Shown in pieces: positions 51,648-59,633 of a stretch of 64,000 nt of DNA (its first letter is position 1; every line of letters begins with the position of its first letter). A program made the translations under genes and the position numbers. The stretch lies in contig CABIZV010000002.1 in assembly GCA_902363335.1 (NCBI GenBank), forward strand, positions 186,001 to 250,000. Reading direction: 5' to 3'. This stretch comes from Enterobacteriaceae bacterium (GTDB lineage: Bacteria > Pseudomonadota > Gammaproteobacteria > Enterobacterales > Enterobacteriaceae). The notes under the pieces are model-generated. The model was not told the origin of the DNA. It did not search any database and saw nothing but the letters and a program-made list of their open reading frames with translations.

Positions 51648-52423
51648 AGATGTCTCCTGTCCAGGCCGTGACGAGCGAGAAAACGACGTTCTTCCTCACC
51701 GTCGCCAAGTAAAATATCCCGCAGGCGTGACCAGGGTGAAGCCAGCAAATCGGCGATTTTTCCGCTCTCCTGAAGCTCTCCGCCTTCAAGGAGAGCCGCA
51801 TGATCGCAGAGGGTTTTCACCACCTCCAGCTGGTGGGTGATTAGCACGATAGTCAGCCCCAGCTGGCGGTTGATGGTTTCAAGCAGCGCCAGTACGCTGG
51901 CCGTGGTTTCACTGTCCAGCGCGCTGGTCGCCTCATCGCAAAGCAGTACATCCGGCTTCGCCGCCAGCGCTCGCGCAATTCCCACGCGCTGCTTTTGTCC
52001 GCCGGAAAGCTGGGAGGGGAAGGCGTGCGCTTTATCACTTAGCCCCACCAGCGCCAGCAGCTCAGCAACGCGCCGTTGACGCTCGGCTTTCGCTATGCCT
52101 GCGATTTCCAGCGGCACCGCGACGTTGTCGGCAACGCTACGGGCATGCAGCAGGTTGAAGTGCTGAAAAATCATCCCGGTGCGCAGCCGATGAGCGCGCA
52201 GCTGCGCTTTGTCGTACTGCGCAATATCGTCACCGTCGAACAGGATGCGGCCCGCGTCAGGCCGCTCCAATAAGTTCAGGCAGCGGATGAGCGTGCTTTT
52301 ACCTGCCCCACTGCGCCCCAGTATCCCGTAAATCGCCCCTGTCGGGACGGTGAACGAAACGTCGTTGAGTGCCGGTTGGCCGCTTCCGGCATACTGCTTT
52401 TTCAGCCCTTCAATGACAATCAT
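51632..52423 (-). CDS. MetN-like ABC transporter ATPase, short form
   Basis: A 263-residue ATPase: Walker A GRSGAGKST, signature LSGGQKQRVGIARAL, Walker B VLLCDEATSALDS, and H-loop LITHQLEVVK. It matches the MetN branch but stops about 80 residues short of E. coli MetN, which carries a C-terminal NIL domain for inhibition by methionine. That domain is missing here, so the importer should lack methionine trans-inhibition. The ends overlap the binding-protein gene (4 bases) and the permease gene (16 bases). Confidence 0.88.
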   Translation of the reverse strand: MIVIEGLKKQYAGSGQPALNDVSFTVPTGAIYGILGRSGAGKSTLIRCLNLLERPDAGRILFDGDDIAQYDKAQLRAHRLRTGMIFQHFNLLHARSVADNVAVPLEIAGIAKAERQRRVAELLALVGLSDKAHAFPSQLSGGQKQRVGIARALAAKPDVLLCDEATSALDSETTASVLALLETINRQLGLTIVLITHQLEVVKTLCDHAALLEGGELQESGKIADLLASPWSRLRDILLGDGEEERRFLARHGLDRRHLCIVA

Positions 52424-53226
52424 GATTTCGGCGCGCTAACCGGGATCACTGAGCCGTTGTAATGTTGACGGATAAATTCCGCCACCCGCGGAGAGGTCAA
52501 ATCTTTTGCCAGTTCTTTAATTCGCGGATCGCTCGCCAGTTGCGGCGTTGTGACCAGAATATTGGCATACGGGTTATTGGTTGCACTCTCAAGGCCCAAT
52601 GCGTCTTTGGCTGGGCTGAGCCCGGCTTCAAGCGCGTAATTACCGTTGATCACGCCAAGGTCTACATCGTCCAGCGAGCGTGGGATTTGCGGTGATTCAA
52701 CCTCAAGGATCTTCAGCTTATGCGGGTTCTCGACGATATCTTTTGGCGTCGCAAGCGTGGTGGCGGGGTCGGTGAATTTATCCGCCAGCTTTATCAGCCC
52801 GTTGCTTTGCAGCAGGAACAGCGCGCGGCTTAGGTTGGTGGTGTTATTAGGCACCGCGACGGTCGCGCCTTCCGGCAGTGATTTCAGATCTTTATGTTTG
52901 CGCGAGTAGATGCCCAGCGGTTCAATGTGCACGGTAGCGGCAACGGCAAAGGTTTTACCCAGCGCTTTTTCCTGATCTTTTAAATACGGTACGTGCTGGA
53001 AATAGTTGGCATCAACATCCCCATTTGCCAGCAGTTCGTTGGCATTTACGCCGCTGGTCAGCTCCACGATTTTTAAATCGAGTTTTGGATCCTGTTTTTT
53101 AATAAAGTTTAAGATCTCAGCGTGGGGAACCGGGTCGGCGGCAATACGCAGCGGTTCGGCAGAGGCGTTCCAGGCCAGAGAAAGAGACAGGGCAATTCCT
53201 GCCAGTTTAAAGGCGGCGTGTTTCAT
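52420..53226 (-). CDS. MetQ/NlpA-family substrate-binding protein
   Basis: A 268-residue periplasmic binding protein. The N-terminus MKHAAFKLAGIALSLSLAWN has a signal peptide cut at NASA-EPLRIAADPVPHAEIL. There is no lipobox cysteine, unlike E. coli MetQ, so it should be free in the periplasm. The family pattern VDANYFQHVPYLKDQEK, NNTTNLSRALFLLQ and DLGVINGNYALEAG is clear. It follows the oxygenase gene by 26 bases and overlaps the ATPase gene by 4. Ligand unknown: methionine, a derivative or an organosulfur compound. Confidence 0.88.
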   Translation of the reverse strand: MKHAAFKLAGIALSLSLAWNASAEPLRIAADPVPHAEILNFIKKQDPKLDLKIVELTSGVNANELLANGDVDANYFQHVPYLKDQEKALGKTFAVAATVHIEPLGIYSRKHKDLKSLPEGATVAVPNNTTNLSRALFLLQSNGLIKLADKFTDPATTLATPKDIVENPHKLKILEVESPQIPRSLDDVDLGVINGNYALEAGLSPAKDALGLESATNNPYANILVTTPQLASDPRIKELAKDLTSPRVAEFIRQHYNGSVIPVSAPKS

Positions 53227-53252
53227 GGTGTGATTCCTTATTCGTGTTGTTG

Positions 53253-54284
53253 TCAGGCGATGAGTTGTTCACTGCGTGCGCGCAGTACGTCACGGTAATA
53301 GCGTTCCGCCACGTCCGGGTGAGAACGTAAACGGCCTTTCAGATAGTTCCAGCCGACATCCCGCAGCAATGGGTTTTGCGGATCGCTTTGCGGCCCTTTT
53401 GCTTCGCTTGCGAGCGCTTCCGGCAGCGAATAAATAGGGACGATAGCGTCCAGCTGCGCGCCGAGGAAGAAGGCTATCGACAGGCGCTGGGTATGTGATG
53501 GAGGTGAAACCACGCGGTGGACGGTGGCGCGCAGGTAGCCGTTAGTGGCAAGCTCGAGCAATTCGCCAATATTGACCACAAAGCTGCCGGGCAGCGGTTC
53601 GGCGTCTATCCACTGGCCTTCCTTGATTTCCACCTGCAATCCTTTTTGCTCATCTTGTAGCAGGAAGCTCAGGAAACCGGAGTCTTTGTGCGCGCCTACG
53701 CCTTGGGTGCTGTTGTGCGTCTCCTGCTGACCCGGATAGCGAATAAGTTTGATGTGCTCGTTGGGTTTTTCGCCATACAGCGTGTCGAATGCTTCCGGCG
53801 GCAGCTGTAGAGCTTCGGCAAAAGCGCGGAGCAGCGTCATGGCCATCTCCGTCATGGCTCGTTGCCATTGTATTAATACCGGTCGCAGCGTGGGCTGAGC
53901 ATCAGGCCAGAGATTTGGCCCCTGCAATTGAAGCCAGCGAGGATCGTTGTCAGCGAGGGCAACGGCCTGTCGTTCGGCACCAATATCGAACTGTTCCCGC
54001 CAGTCCGGCTGCCCGCGCGTCAGCTCTGCGGCGCTGCGGTTATAGCCGCGAAAGTGCGGGGAGTGAATCATCGCCACCTGCTGTTTTTGTGCATCAGTTA
54101 ACGCAAAGAAGCGGCGCGATTCGACTTGCAGCGACTGCTGGAGAGCCTCATTGATGCCGTGATCGGTCAGATAAAAGAATCCGACGTCACGCGCGGCCTG
54201 GCGAAGCTGCTCTAAAAATAGCGGGCGCTCAGAGGCTTGGTGGTAGCGTGCCAGGCTTAATACGGGCAGGGAAGTCAGGCTCAT
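53253..54284 (-). CDS. 2-oxoglutarate/Fe(II) or isopenicillin N synthase-like oxygenase
   Basis: A 343-residue non-heme iron oxygenase of the isopenicillin N synthase family. The N-terminal DIOX-N part (PVLSLARYH, FFYLTDHGINEA) is followed by the double-stranded beta-helix: iron ligands in GVGAHKDSGFLSFL (His, Asp) and ATVHRVVSP (His), and the RLSIAFF arginine-serine pair for the co-substrate carboxylate. GGAG six bases before the second ATG of a pair decides the start at 54284. It is the first gene of the MetQNI-like operon, so it probably oxidises the imported compound. Confidence 0.85.
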   Translation of the reverse strand: MSLTSLPVLSLARYHQASERPLFLEQLRQAARDVGFFYLTDHGINEALQQSLQVESRRFFALTDAQKQQVAMIHSPHFRGYNRSAAELTRGQPDWREQFDIGAERQAVALADNDPRWLQLQGPNLWPDAQPTLRPVLIQWQRAMTEMAMTLLRAFAEALQLPPEAFDTLYGEKPNEHIKLIRYPGQQETHNSTQGVGAHKDSGFLSFLLQDEQKGLQVEIKEGQWIDAEPLPGSFVVNIGELLELATNGYLRATVHRVVSPPSHTQRLSIAFFLGAQLDAIVPIYSLPEALASEAKGPQSDPQNPLLRDVGWNYLKGRLRSHPDVAERYYRDVLRARSEQLIA

Positions 54285-54536
54285 CATGTTCTCCGTTTTG
54301 CCAATGTCTAATAGGGTAATCAGGTGGTGCAAATGCGGGATGACAACAACAGCGCTGCATGGGATATCACCGTTGGGTTGATAATCACAGCCTGCCTGAT
54401 GACGAAAAGGGCCGCCAATAACGTTATTTTCTAATTTATGTCGAGGTGGGGGTCTGAGCTTTTGCGAAAAATCGCTATAGAAAGACCGGATTAACAGAAG
54501 GGTTGTAAAGCAGATAAGGACGGCGTATCTTAATTG

Positions 54537-54552
54537 TTATGTTATAACATAA
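54537..54552 (+). promoter_or_regulatory. Zur box upstream of rpmE2-rpmJ2
   Basis: TTATGTTATAACATAA is a perfect 16-bp palindrome that fits the core of the enterobacterial Zur operator (ATGTTATANTATAACAT). It lies 14 bases before the rpmE2 start, so zinc-loaded Zur would block transcription or initiation. Confidence 0.88.
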
Positions 54553-54566
54553 TCATTGAGGTTAAG

Positions 54567-54830
54567 ATGAAAGCCAATATCCATCCCCATTATCGTCCGG
54601 TGGTATTTCATGATACCAGTGCGAATGAGTTCTTCACCGTCGGGTCAACCATCAAAACCGACCGGGAAATTGAGCTGGATGGCGTGACATATCCGTATGT
54701 CACGATTGATGTGTCGTCCAAATCGCACCCGTATTACACCGGTAAGCAGCGCACCGCGTCGACGGAAGGTAGCGTAGCGCGCTTTACCCAGCGCTTTGGC
54801 CGATTTGTTGATGTTAAAAGAGGTTCGTGA
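54567..54830 (+). CDS. rpmE2: 50S ribosomal protein L31 type B
   Basis: An 87-residue zinc-free paralogue of L31 (YkgM). Sequence pieces MKANIHPHYRPVVFHDTS, TIKTDREIELDGVTYPYVTI and VARFTQRFGRF match E. coli YkgM. It has no cysteine, whereas ordinary L31 binds zinc through four, so it can replace L31 when zinc is scarce and free that metal. The ATG at 54567 follows TTGAGGTTAAG; the frame upstream lies inside the Zur box. Its stop overlaps the rpmJ2 start by one base (TGATG). Confidence 0.95.
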   Translation: MKANIHPHYRPVVFHDTSANEFFTVGSTIKTDREIELDGVTYPYVTIDVSSKSHPYYTGKQRTASTEGSVARFTQRFGRFVDVKRGS

Positions 54831-54970
54831 TGCAGGTACTCAACTCGTTGCGCAGCGCCAAACAGCGCCATCCCGATTGCCAGATTGTGAAACGCAAAGG
54901 GCGTCTGTACGTTATCTGCAAATCTAACCCCCGCTTCAAGGCCGTGCAGGGGCGTAAAAAAAGACGTTAA
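54830..54970 (+). CDS. rpmJ2: 50S ribosomal protein L36 type B
   Basis: A 46-residue alternative L36 (YkgO) reading MQVLNSLRSAKQRHPDCQIV then KRKGRLYVICKSNPRFKAVQ and GRKKRR. It keeps only two of the residues (Cys17, Cys30) of the zinc finger of normal L36. It is translated right after rpmE2 and shares the Zur-controlled promoter. Its stop overlaps the stop of the convergent acetyltransferase gene by three bases. Confidence 0.95.
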   Translation: MQVLNSLRSAKQRHPDCQIVKRKGRLYVICKSNPRFKAVQGRKKRR

Positions 54971-55677
54971 GCCTGAGCTTGACGAAATGTCTCCAGGGAC
55001 TGGCGCTGCTTGCCGTCGGCGGTAAAGTTGTCGACGGCAAGCCATTTCTGAAAAGCGGTATTTAACGCTGGCCACTCCGCATCAATAATAGAGAACCAGT
55101 CGGTATCCCGATTGTGTCCTTTTATCACCAACGCCTGGCGAAAGCGGCCCTCAAATTGAAAACCTAATCGCTGTGCGGCATTGCGCGACGGCTCGTTGAA
55201 GCTGTTGCATTTCCATTCGTAGCGGCGGTATCCCAAAGTATCAAAGACATAACGCATCAGGAGCCATTGGGCTTCGGTAGAGGCGGGCGTGCGGCTAAGT
55301 AATGGGGAGAAGTGCACGTGTCCCACTTCCACCACGCCATGATGAGAGTCAATACGCATCAGTGCCAGCGAGCCGACCGGGAGGTTGGTGCGCGTATCAA
55401 TGACCGCAAACTGAATCGGATCCTGTAGCGTCTCTACGCTGGCAATCCACTCGCGATAACTCGCTAATGAATTTTCAGGCTCTCGTAATAACCACGTCCA
55501 GGCGCGGGTATCCGTTGCCTGCTGGTGGGCGGCAAACAGTGCGTCAGCGTGTTTTGTGCAAAGCGGCTCCAGACGGCAATAACGGCCTTCCAGCGTAATC
55601 CGCTGGGGATGCGGGCGCGGTTGCCAGTCGGGCAAGGCATCGCCAATTAACTGACCAAATTGATTAAGCTGACTCAT
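54967..55677 (-). CDS. GNAT family N-acetyltransferase (RimJ/RimL-like)
   Basis: A 236-residue acetyltransferase of the RimL/RimJ type. A family N-terminal motif RITLEGRYCRLEPLCTKHAD is followed by the acetyl-CoA motif region YRRYEWKCNSFNEPSRNAAQ, then RLGFQFEGRFRQALVIKGH and TDWFSIIDAEW. These sequences are usual in the YdaF/YjaD group found beside MocR regulators. Substrate unknown: an amino group of a small molecule or protein N-terminus. It is divergent from a MocR-type regulator, which may control it. Confidence 0.85.
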   Translation of the reverse strand: MSQLNQFGQLIGDALPDWQPRPHPQRITLEGRYCRLEPLCTKHADALFAAHQQATDTRAWTWLLREPENSLASYREWIASVETLQDPIQFAVIDTRTNLPVGSLALMRIDSHHGVVEVGHVHFSPLLSRTPASTEAQWLLMRYVFDTLGYRRYEWKCNSFNEPSRNAAQRLGFQFEGRFRQALVIKGHNRDTDWFSIIDAEWPALNTAFQKWLAVDNFTADGKQRQSLETFRQAQA

Positions 55678-55780
55678 AACCTCTCCTTGGGGAACAAATA
55701 AGAAGTTGAGAGTAGCGTTTTTGCTGGTTCCATAAAAAGTGCCATAAGGCTATATTCTGATGGTGCCACCAGGAGAGATG

Positions 55781-57226
55781 ATGAATATACCCGACGCCCC
55801 CTTTTTTGCCATGCTGGCCCAATCGCTACAAGCGCGCGGCACGTTAACGTTACAACGCTGTTTATATAGCGCGCTACGGCAGGCGATTATGCACGGGCAA
55901 CTACAGGCACAGAGCTGGCTTCCCGGCTCGCGCATCATCGCGGAGCGGTTACAGATCTCGCGCAATACGGTGAATGCGGCCCTGGAACAACTGGCGATGG
56001 AAGGCTATCTGTCCCGCGATCGTCGGGGTTCACGCGTTGCTTCGTTGCCGCAGGAGTCCAATCGATTACCGGCAGCACCGGTATCGTTGCCGCCGCGTCT
56101 GGATGCGCTGCCGACCGTCCAGCCTCGCGATACCCCACCGTTGCTGTTTGCGCCCGGTACGCCGGCGATAAACTATTTTCCTCTCCCGCTGTGGCGGCGA
56201 TTGCTTGACAGAGTGCTGCGTGAAGAGGGAAGCGCCCTGTTGGGCTATGGCGATGCGGCTGGTGAGTGGTCGCTCCGGGTGGCCATCGCCCGACATCTGG
56301 CGTTATCACGCGGTATTGACTGTGATGCAAAGCAGATTGTGATAACCGAAGGGGCGCTGGAAGGCGTCAATTTGTGTACTCATTTACTCAGTGAACCGGG
56401 ACAAACCGCCTGGGTTGAGGATCCGGGATATTTTGGTGCCAAAAGCGCATTTATCTCGGCGGGTCTCAGCCTACAAGGCATTCAGGTCGATAATGAAGGT
56501 ATGCAGATCCCCACCGATTTAAAACCGCCCACGCTGATTTTCACCTCACCTTCACATCAATATCCCACCGGCAGCGTGTTGAGCGCGGCCCGCCGGTTGG
56601 CGCTGCTTGATTATGCGCGCCAGCACCGGGCATGGATTGTCGAAGATGACTACGACAGCGAATTTCGTTTCAGCGGTGAGCCGATTCCCGCCATGCGTGG
56701 AATGGTGGACAACGCCCCGGTGGTGTACCTCGGGACCTTCAGTAAGACACTTTTCCCTTCGCTGCGGATTGGTTTTATGGTGTTACCGACCATGTTGGTT
56801 GAGGCAGCACAACCTGTAATTCGTGCGCTATTACGCGGCGGACATCGCGCAGAGCAATGTGCATTGGCTCGCTTTATTGAAGAGGGGCATTACGCCCGAC
56901 ATCTGGCGGCGATGCGCCGGCTGTACCGTAAGCGACAAATGCAGTTGCATGATGCGCTAACCCAGGAACTCACTGTTGCACATCGTTTGATGGCAGGAGA
57001 GGGGGGCTTGCATCTGACGGTAGAAATAGAGGGAATTGATGATATTGAATTGGTGCGGCAGGCGCGGCTGCACCAGATGGCGCCTGCCGCACTCAGTCCA
57101 TTTTATCTTGATGTGCAGCGCGCGCGAAGCGGGCTGGTGCTCGGCTATGGCAATACGTCCGCATCGCAGTTTTCAGCGGCAATACGGACGCTACAGCGGC
57201 TTATTGTGCCGCTTCGCCGCGGGTAA
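55781..57226 (+). CDS. MocR/GntR-type regulator with aminotransferase-like domain (PdxR-like)
   Basis: A 481-residue MocR-family regulator: GntR winged helix at residues ~20-90 (LQRCLYSALRQAIMHGQL, GSRIIAERLQISRNTVNAAL) and a PLP-binding aminotransferase-like domain with NYFPLPLWRRLL, SPSHQYPTGSVLS, VEDDYDSEFRF and the lysine in LGTFSKTLFPSLRIGF. The pattern is that of PdxR-like proteins, but the target need not be pyridoxal synthesis: the divergent gene is an acetyltransferase. The start at 55781 has AGGAGA upstream. Its last 26 bases overlap the convergent ylaC gene. Confidence 0.85.
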   Translation: MNIPDAPFFAMLAQSLQARGTLTLQRCLYSALRQAIMHGQLQAQSWLPGSRIIAERLQISRNTVNAALEQLAMEGYLSRDRRGSRVASLPQESNRLPAAPVSLPPRLDALPTVQPRDTPPLLFAPGTPAINYFPLPLWRRLLDRVLREEGSALLGYGDAAGEWSLRVAIARHLALSRGIDCDAKQIVITEGALEGVNLCTHLLSEPGQTAWVEDPGYFGAKSAFISAGLSLQGIQVDNEGMQIPTDLKPPTLIFTSPSHQYPTGSVLSAARRLALLDYARQHRAWIVEDDYDSEFRFSGEPIPAMRGMVDNAPVVYLGTFSKTLFPSLRIGFMVLPTMLVEAAQPVIRALLRGGHRAEQCALARFIEEGHYARHLAAMRRLYRKRQMQLHDALTQELTVAHRLMAGEGGLHLTVEIEGIDDIELVRQARLHQMAPAALSPFYLDVQRARSGLVLGYGNTSASQFSAAIRTLQRLIVPLRRG

Positions 57227-57671
57227 GACTAAATACGTCGTAAAAGGACAGTTCGCCCTTGGTGGCGATCATTTTTTGCAACCGTGCTTTCAGGGTATTT
57301 TCCACGCGGTCTGAGGTGAGGATGCGCTCTATGAGCTGCGGCGGCACAAAACGCGTGTTATACCATTCGCCGTTGTAGCAGACGCGAAAATCCAGTACGT
57401 CGATGTCTTCGTAACGGTAGCGAGGATAAACGTCAAAAAAGAAAAAGCCGTTAAGCGCCACAAACATCAACCACAGCAGCCAGACGGAATCAGCCAGCGT
57501 ATCTGAGCGCATCATGACCACCAGAGTGGCGAAAAAGGCGAGATACATGGCGATAAAGAGGCCGGGATGATTGCGTATAAAACTGATACTAAAGCGCGGC
57601 CGGTTGTCGCGCTTTTCAGTGGTATTCAATTCATCAATGGTTTGCGTGAGTAATCGCTGGATCTCTGACAT
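57201..57671 (-). CDS. ylaC: YlaC family membrane protein
   Basis: A 156-residue inner-membrane protein of unknown function with two transmembrane segments in the middle (FIAMYLAFFATLVVMM, SVWLLWLMFVALNGFFFF). The family block DVYPRYRYEDIDVLDFRVCY and NTRFVPPQLIERIL match E. coli YlaC. The start at 57671 gives the E. coli length; eight further codons upstream are not conserved. It overlaps the MocR gene end to end by 26 bases. Confidence 0.9.
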   Translation of the reverse strand: MSEIQRLLTQTIDELNTTEKRDNRPRFSISFIRNHPGLFIAMYLAFFATLVVMMRSDTLADSVWLLWLMFVALNGFFFFDVYPRYRYEDIDVLDFRVCYNGEWYNTRFVPPQLIERILTSDRVENTLKARLQKMIATKGELSFYDVFSLTRGEAAQ

Positions 57672-57774
57672 CTTTTGCTCGGCAACGTAAGACACAATAG
57701 CCTATTGTATGTTGCGCTAATCCTTACTGAAAGTAACAGATCAGTTGCAAAAAAGCATAACAGTCAGCAATGTC

Positions 57775-58329
57775 TTAGGGGACCATTTTAATGATTGCCG
57801 CAGGATTACCCCCAACAACGGCGTTGGCTGGCACATCTTTTACCACCACCGCGCCGGATGCAATAACCGCATTGTCACCAATCGTCACGCCGGGATTAAT
57901 AATTGCTCTCCCGCCAATCCAGACGTTATGCCCAATATTCACCGGTTTACCGTATTCGATACCGCTATTGCGTTCAGTTGCATTCAAGGGGTGGGTGGCG
58001 GTATAGATATGTACGCCCGGTGCGAGCATGCAATTATCACCGATATGAATCGGGCAGACGTCCAGCATGACGCAGTCAAAATTGGCGTAGAAATTAGCAC
58101 CAAGATGGATGTTATAGCCGTAATCACAGCGAAAAGTGGGTTCAATATAGGCGCCGTCGCCCTGACCTAATAATTCTTTTAGCAGCTGTGCGCGTTCGCT
58201 TTTCTCACCCGGGGCCGTATGGTTATAACGGTGGATAAGTTGTCTGGCACGTATTCTGTCTGTTCTTAGCGTATCGTCTGACGGGCGGTAAAACTCACCG
58301 GCGATCATCTTACGTTTTTCTTCACTCAT
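57775..58329 (-). CDS. maa: Maltose O-acetyltransferase
   Basis: A 184-residue left-handed beta-helix acetyltransferase with hexapeptide repeats (IHLGANFYANFDC, VMLDVCPIHIGDNCMLAPGV, IGGRAIINPGVTIGDNAVIA). The catalytic histidine is in IYTATHPLNA. Maa acetylates maltose and glucose and probably detoxifies non-metabolised sugars. The start MSEEKRKMIAGEFYRPSD matches E. coli; ten in-frame codons upstream are not conserved. Confidence 0.94.
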   Translation of the reverse strand: MSEEKRKMIAGEFYRPSDDTLRTDRIRARQLIHRYNHTAPGEKSERAQLLKELLGQGDGAYIEPTFRCDYGYNIHLGANFYANFDCVMLDVCPIHIGDNCMLAPGVHIYTATHPLNATERNSGIEYGKPVNIGHNVWIGGRAIINPGVTIGDNAVIASGAVVVKDVPANAVVGGNPAAIIKMVP

Positions 58330-58468
58330 GGAAGCCTCCCGGGTAGTGGAAGCTATCACGATAAAAGGTTATTCATTATTTGGGAACGTTCCCAGTCAAT
58401 CGATGTGATAATAATCACAGATATTGACGAATCGAGAGGGAGTAAGCCACACACGTTAAGAGACAATA

Positions 58469-58687
58469 CTATCGAATGAACTTCCAAACCGTTGCGGGGA
58501 TTTTGTCGTAAAGTTTATTCATGGTCAATTCAGCCAGACGATGATCCGCTGCTGAGTAAAATACAGCCAGTTCATTATCAGAGAGTTCATATTTATTTTT
58601 TTCAATGACGCGCTCGAGCGTATCAATTGACTGACAGCGTCGCAGGCGCATCAAATAATCAGTTTTAGTTAGTGGTTTATCAGACAT
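58469..58687 (-). CDS. hha: Hemolysin expression-modulating protein Hha
   Basis: A 72-residue Hha/YmoA protein that binds H-NS and adjusts silencing of foreign and virulence genes. The compact helical sequence (KTDYLMRLRRCQSIDTLERV, ELSDNELAVFYSAADHRLAE, IPATVWKFIR) is almost identical to E. coli Hha. It lies 25 bases after tomB, the partner that counteracts Hha toxicity. Confidence 0.97.
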   Translation of the reverse strand: MSDKPLTKTDYLMRLRRCQSIDTLERVIEKNKYELSDNELAVFYSAADHRLAELTMNKLYDKIPATVWKFIR

Positions 58688-58712
58688 AATTCACCCATTA
58701 ATTGTAATAGTT

Positions 58713-59087
58713 TTAACAAGAGAGGCTAACGGGGTTAGCACGGCTTGCATTGACGAAACAGCGGAAGAGTTTGTTCCCTGACTTGCGCCATTTCTGAAGA
58801 TCATCGCTATTAATGCCGTAGTTGCCGAATAGCATGAAAGTATCATCCAGATATTCGTCAATCTGTGCAATCAGTTTATTATCTTCACAGTACTTAATCT
58901 TATAATTAAGTGCGAACGTTGCAATATGTTCTATCAGCTCATTAAGCTGGAGATTGATTGCTGCTGTTGGGTCGTTGACCCAGCCATGGTTGCTCTCTTC
59001 CAGCGTGGCAAGGCTATCATGATACAGGGTTTCACAAAGAAACTTAAGCTGTGCGATATCATGTCTTTTTGGTGAGTATTCGTCCAT
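58713..59087 (-). CDS. tomB: Hha toxicity modulator TomB
   Basis: A 124-residue protein (formerly ybaJ) cotranscribed with hha. It acts as the antitoxin-like partner of Hha and affects biofilm formation. MDEYSPKRHDIAQLKFLCET and EYLDDTFMLFGNYGINSDDL are conserved; the oxidisable cysteine in FLCETLYH is present. The start at 59087 matches E. coli; the longer frame adds 13 codons with no homology. Confidence 0.95.
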   Translation of the reverse strand: MDEYSPKRHDIAQLKFLCETLYHDSLATLEESNHGWVNDPTAAINLQLNELIEHIATFALNYKIKYCEDNKLIAQIDEYLDDTFMLFGNYGINSDDLQKWRKSGNKLFRCFVNASRANPVSLSC

Positions 59088-59590
59088 AACGCATCCCCCT
59101 GATAGTAAAACAAAAGCGAATAACAAATACCGTTGCGGGATGGGTACTGCTTGTCAATCCGAAACACACAGGTGTTGCCGATATGATTTAACTATAATCT
59201 ACTCTGCATAAGATTTCATCGAGCTATTACGAAAAATTACAATTAATCTTTATCAGCTTAAATTTTCAGGCACCGGTGGGAACATCAATGAAGGCTTAAA
59301 GGCTAACACCTTGTTTGTACATTGAAATGTGCGGTGGGTATGGGCAATTCAATAGGTTAGACCACATAAACTTATCATCGTGCCACTTACCTGCTTAGGA
59401 ACATTCTTAAATTCTATCAGTGATTTGAGAAATACAGATTATTCATAATTAATTAAAGATAAATCTCAATTCAGGATTAGGGTTAAGGTTAATTTATTAT
59501 TAATATTGCGCATCAACAGCAGTTTGTATTTTCTTAATCAATAAAGAGCGGGCTTCATGTAGGGGACATGAATCATTGACGCGGTGTCAG
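59088..59590. other. ~500-bp AT-rich region between tomB and acrB
   Basis: No credible gene. The part next to tomB must hold the tomB-hha promoter (minus strand). The AT-rich stretch 59390-59560 with runs such as ATTAATTAAAGATAAATC shows no strong repeat or start signal. I see nothing else in it. Confidence 0.5.
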
Positions 59591-59617
59591 AAAAAAAAAG
59601 GGCCGCTTGCGCGGCCC
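59591..59617 (-). terminator. Terminator after acrB
   Basis: On the minus strand, GGGGCCGCGCAAGCGGCCC is followed by nine T. A strong intrinsic terminator 16 bases beyond the acrB stop. Confidence 0.93.
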
Positions 59618-59633
59618 CTGAGAAGACGTACTG

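Noticed and set aside
54734..55075. 113-codon minus-strand frame over rpmE2/rpmJ2
   Set aside because: It runs through two well-identified ribosomal protein genes on the other strand and the acetyltransferase 3' end.
58934..59167. 77-codon minus-strand frame at the tomB start
   Set aside because: It overlaps tomB out of phase and has no family features; TomB homology decides the frame.
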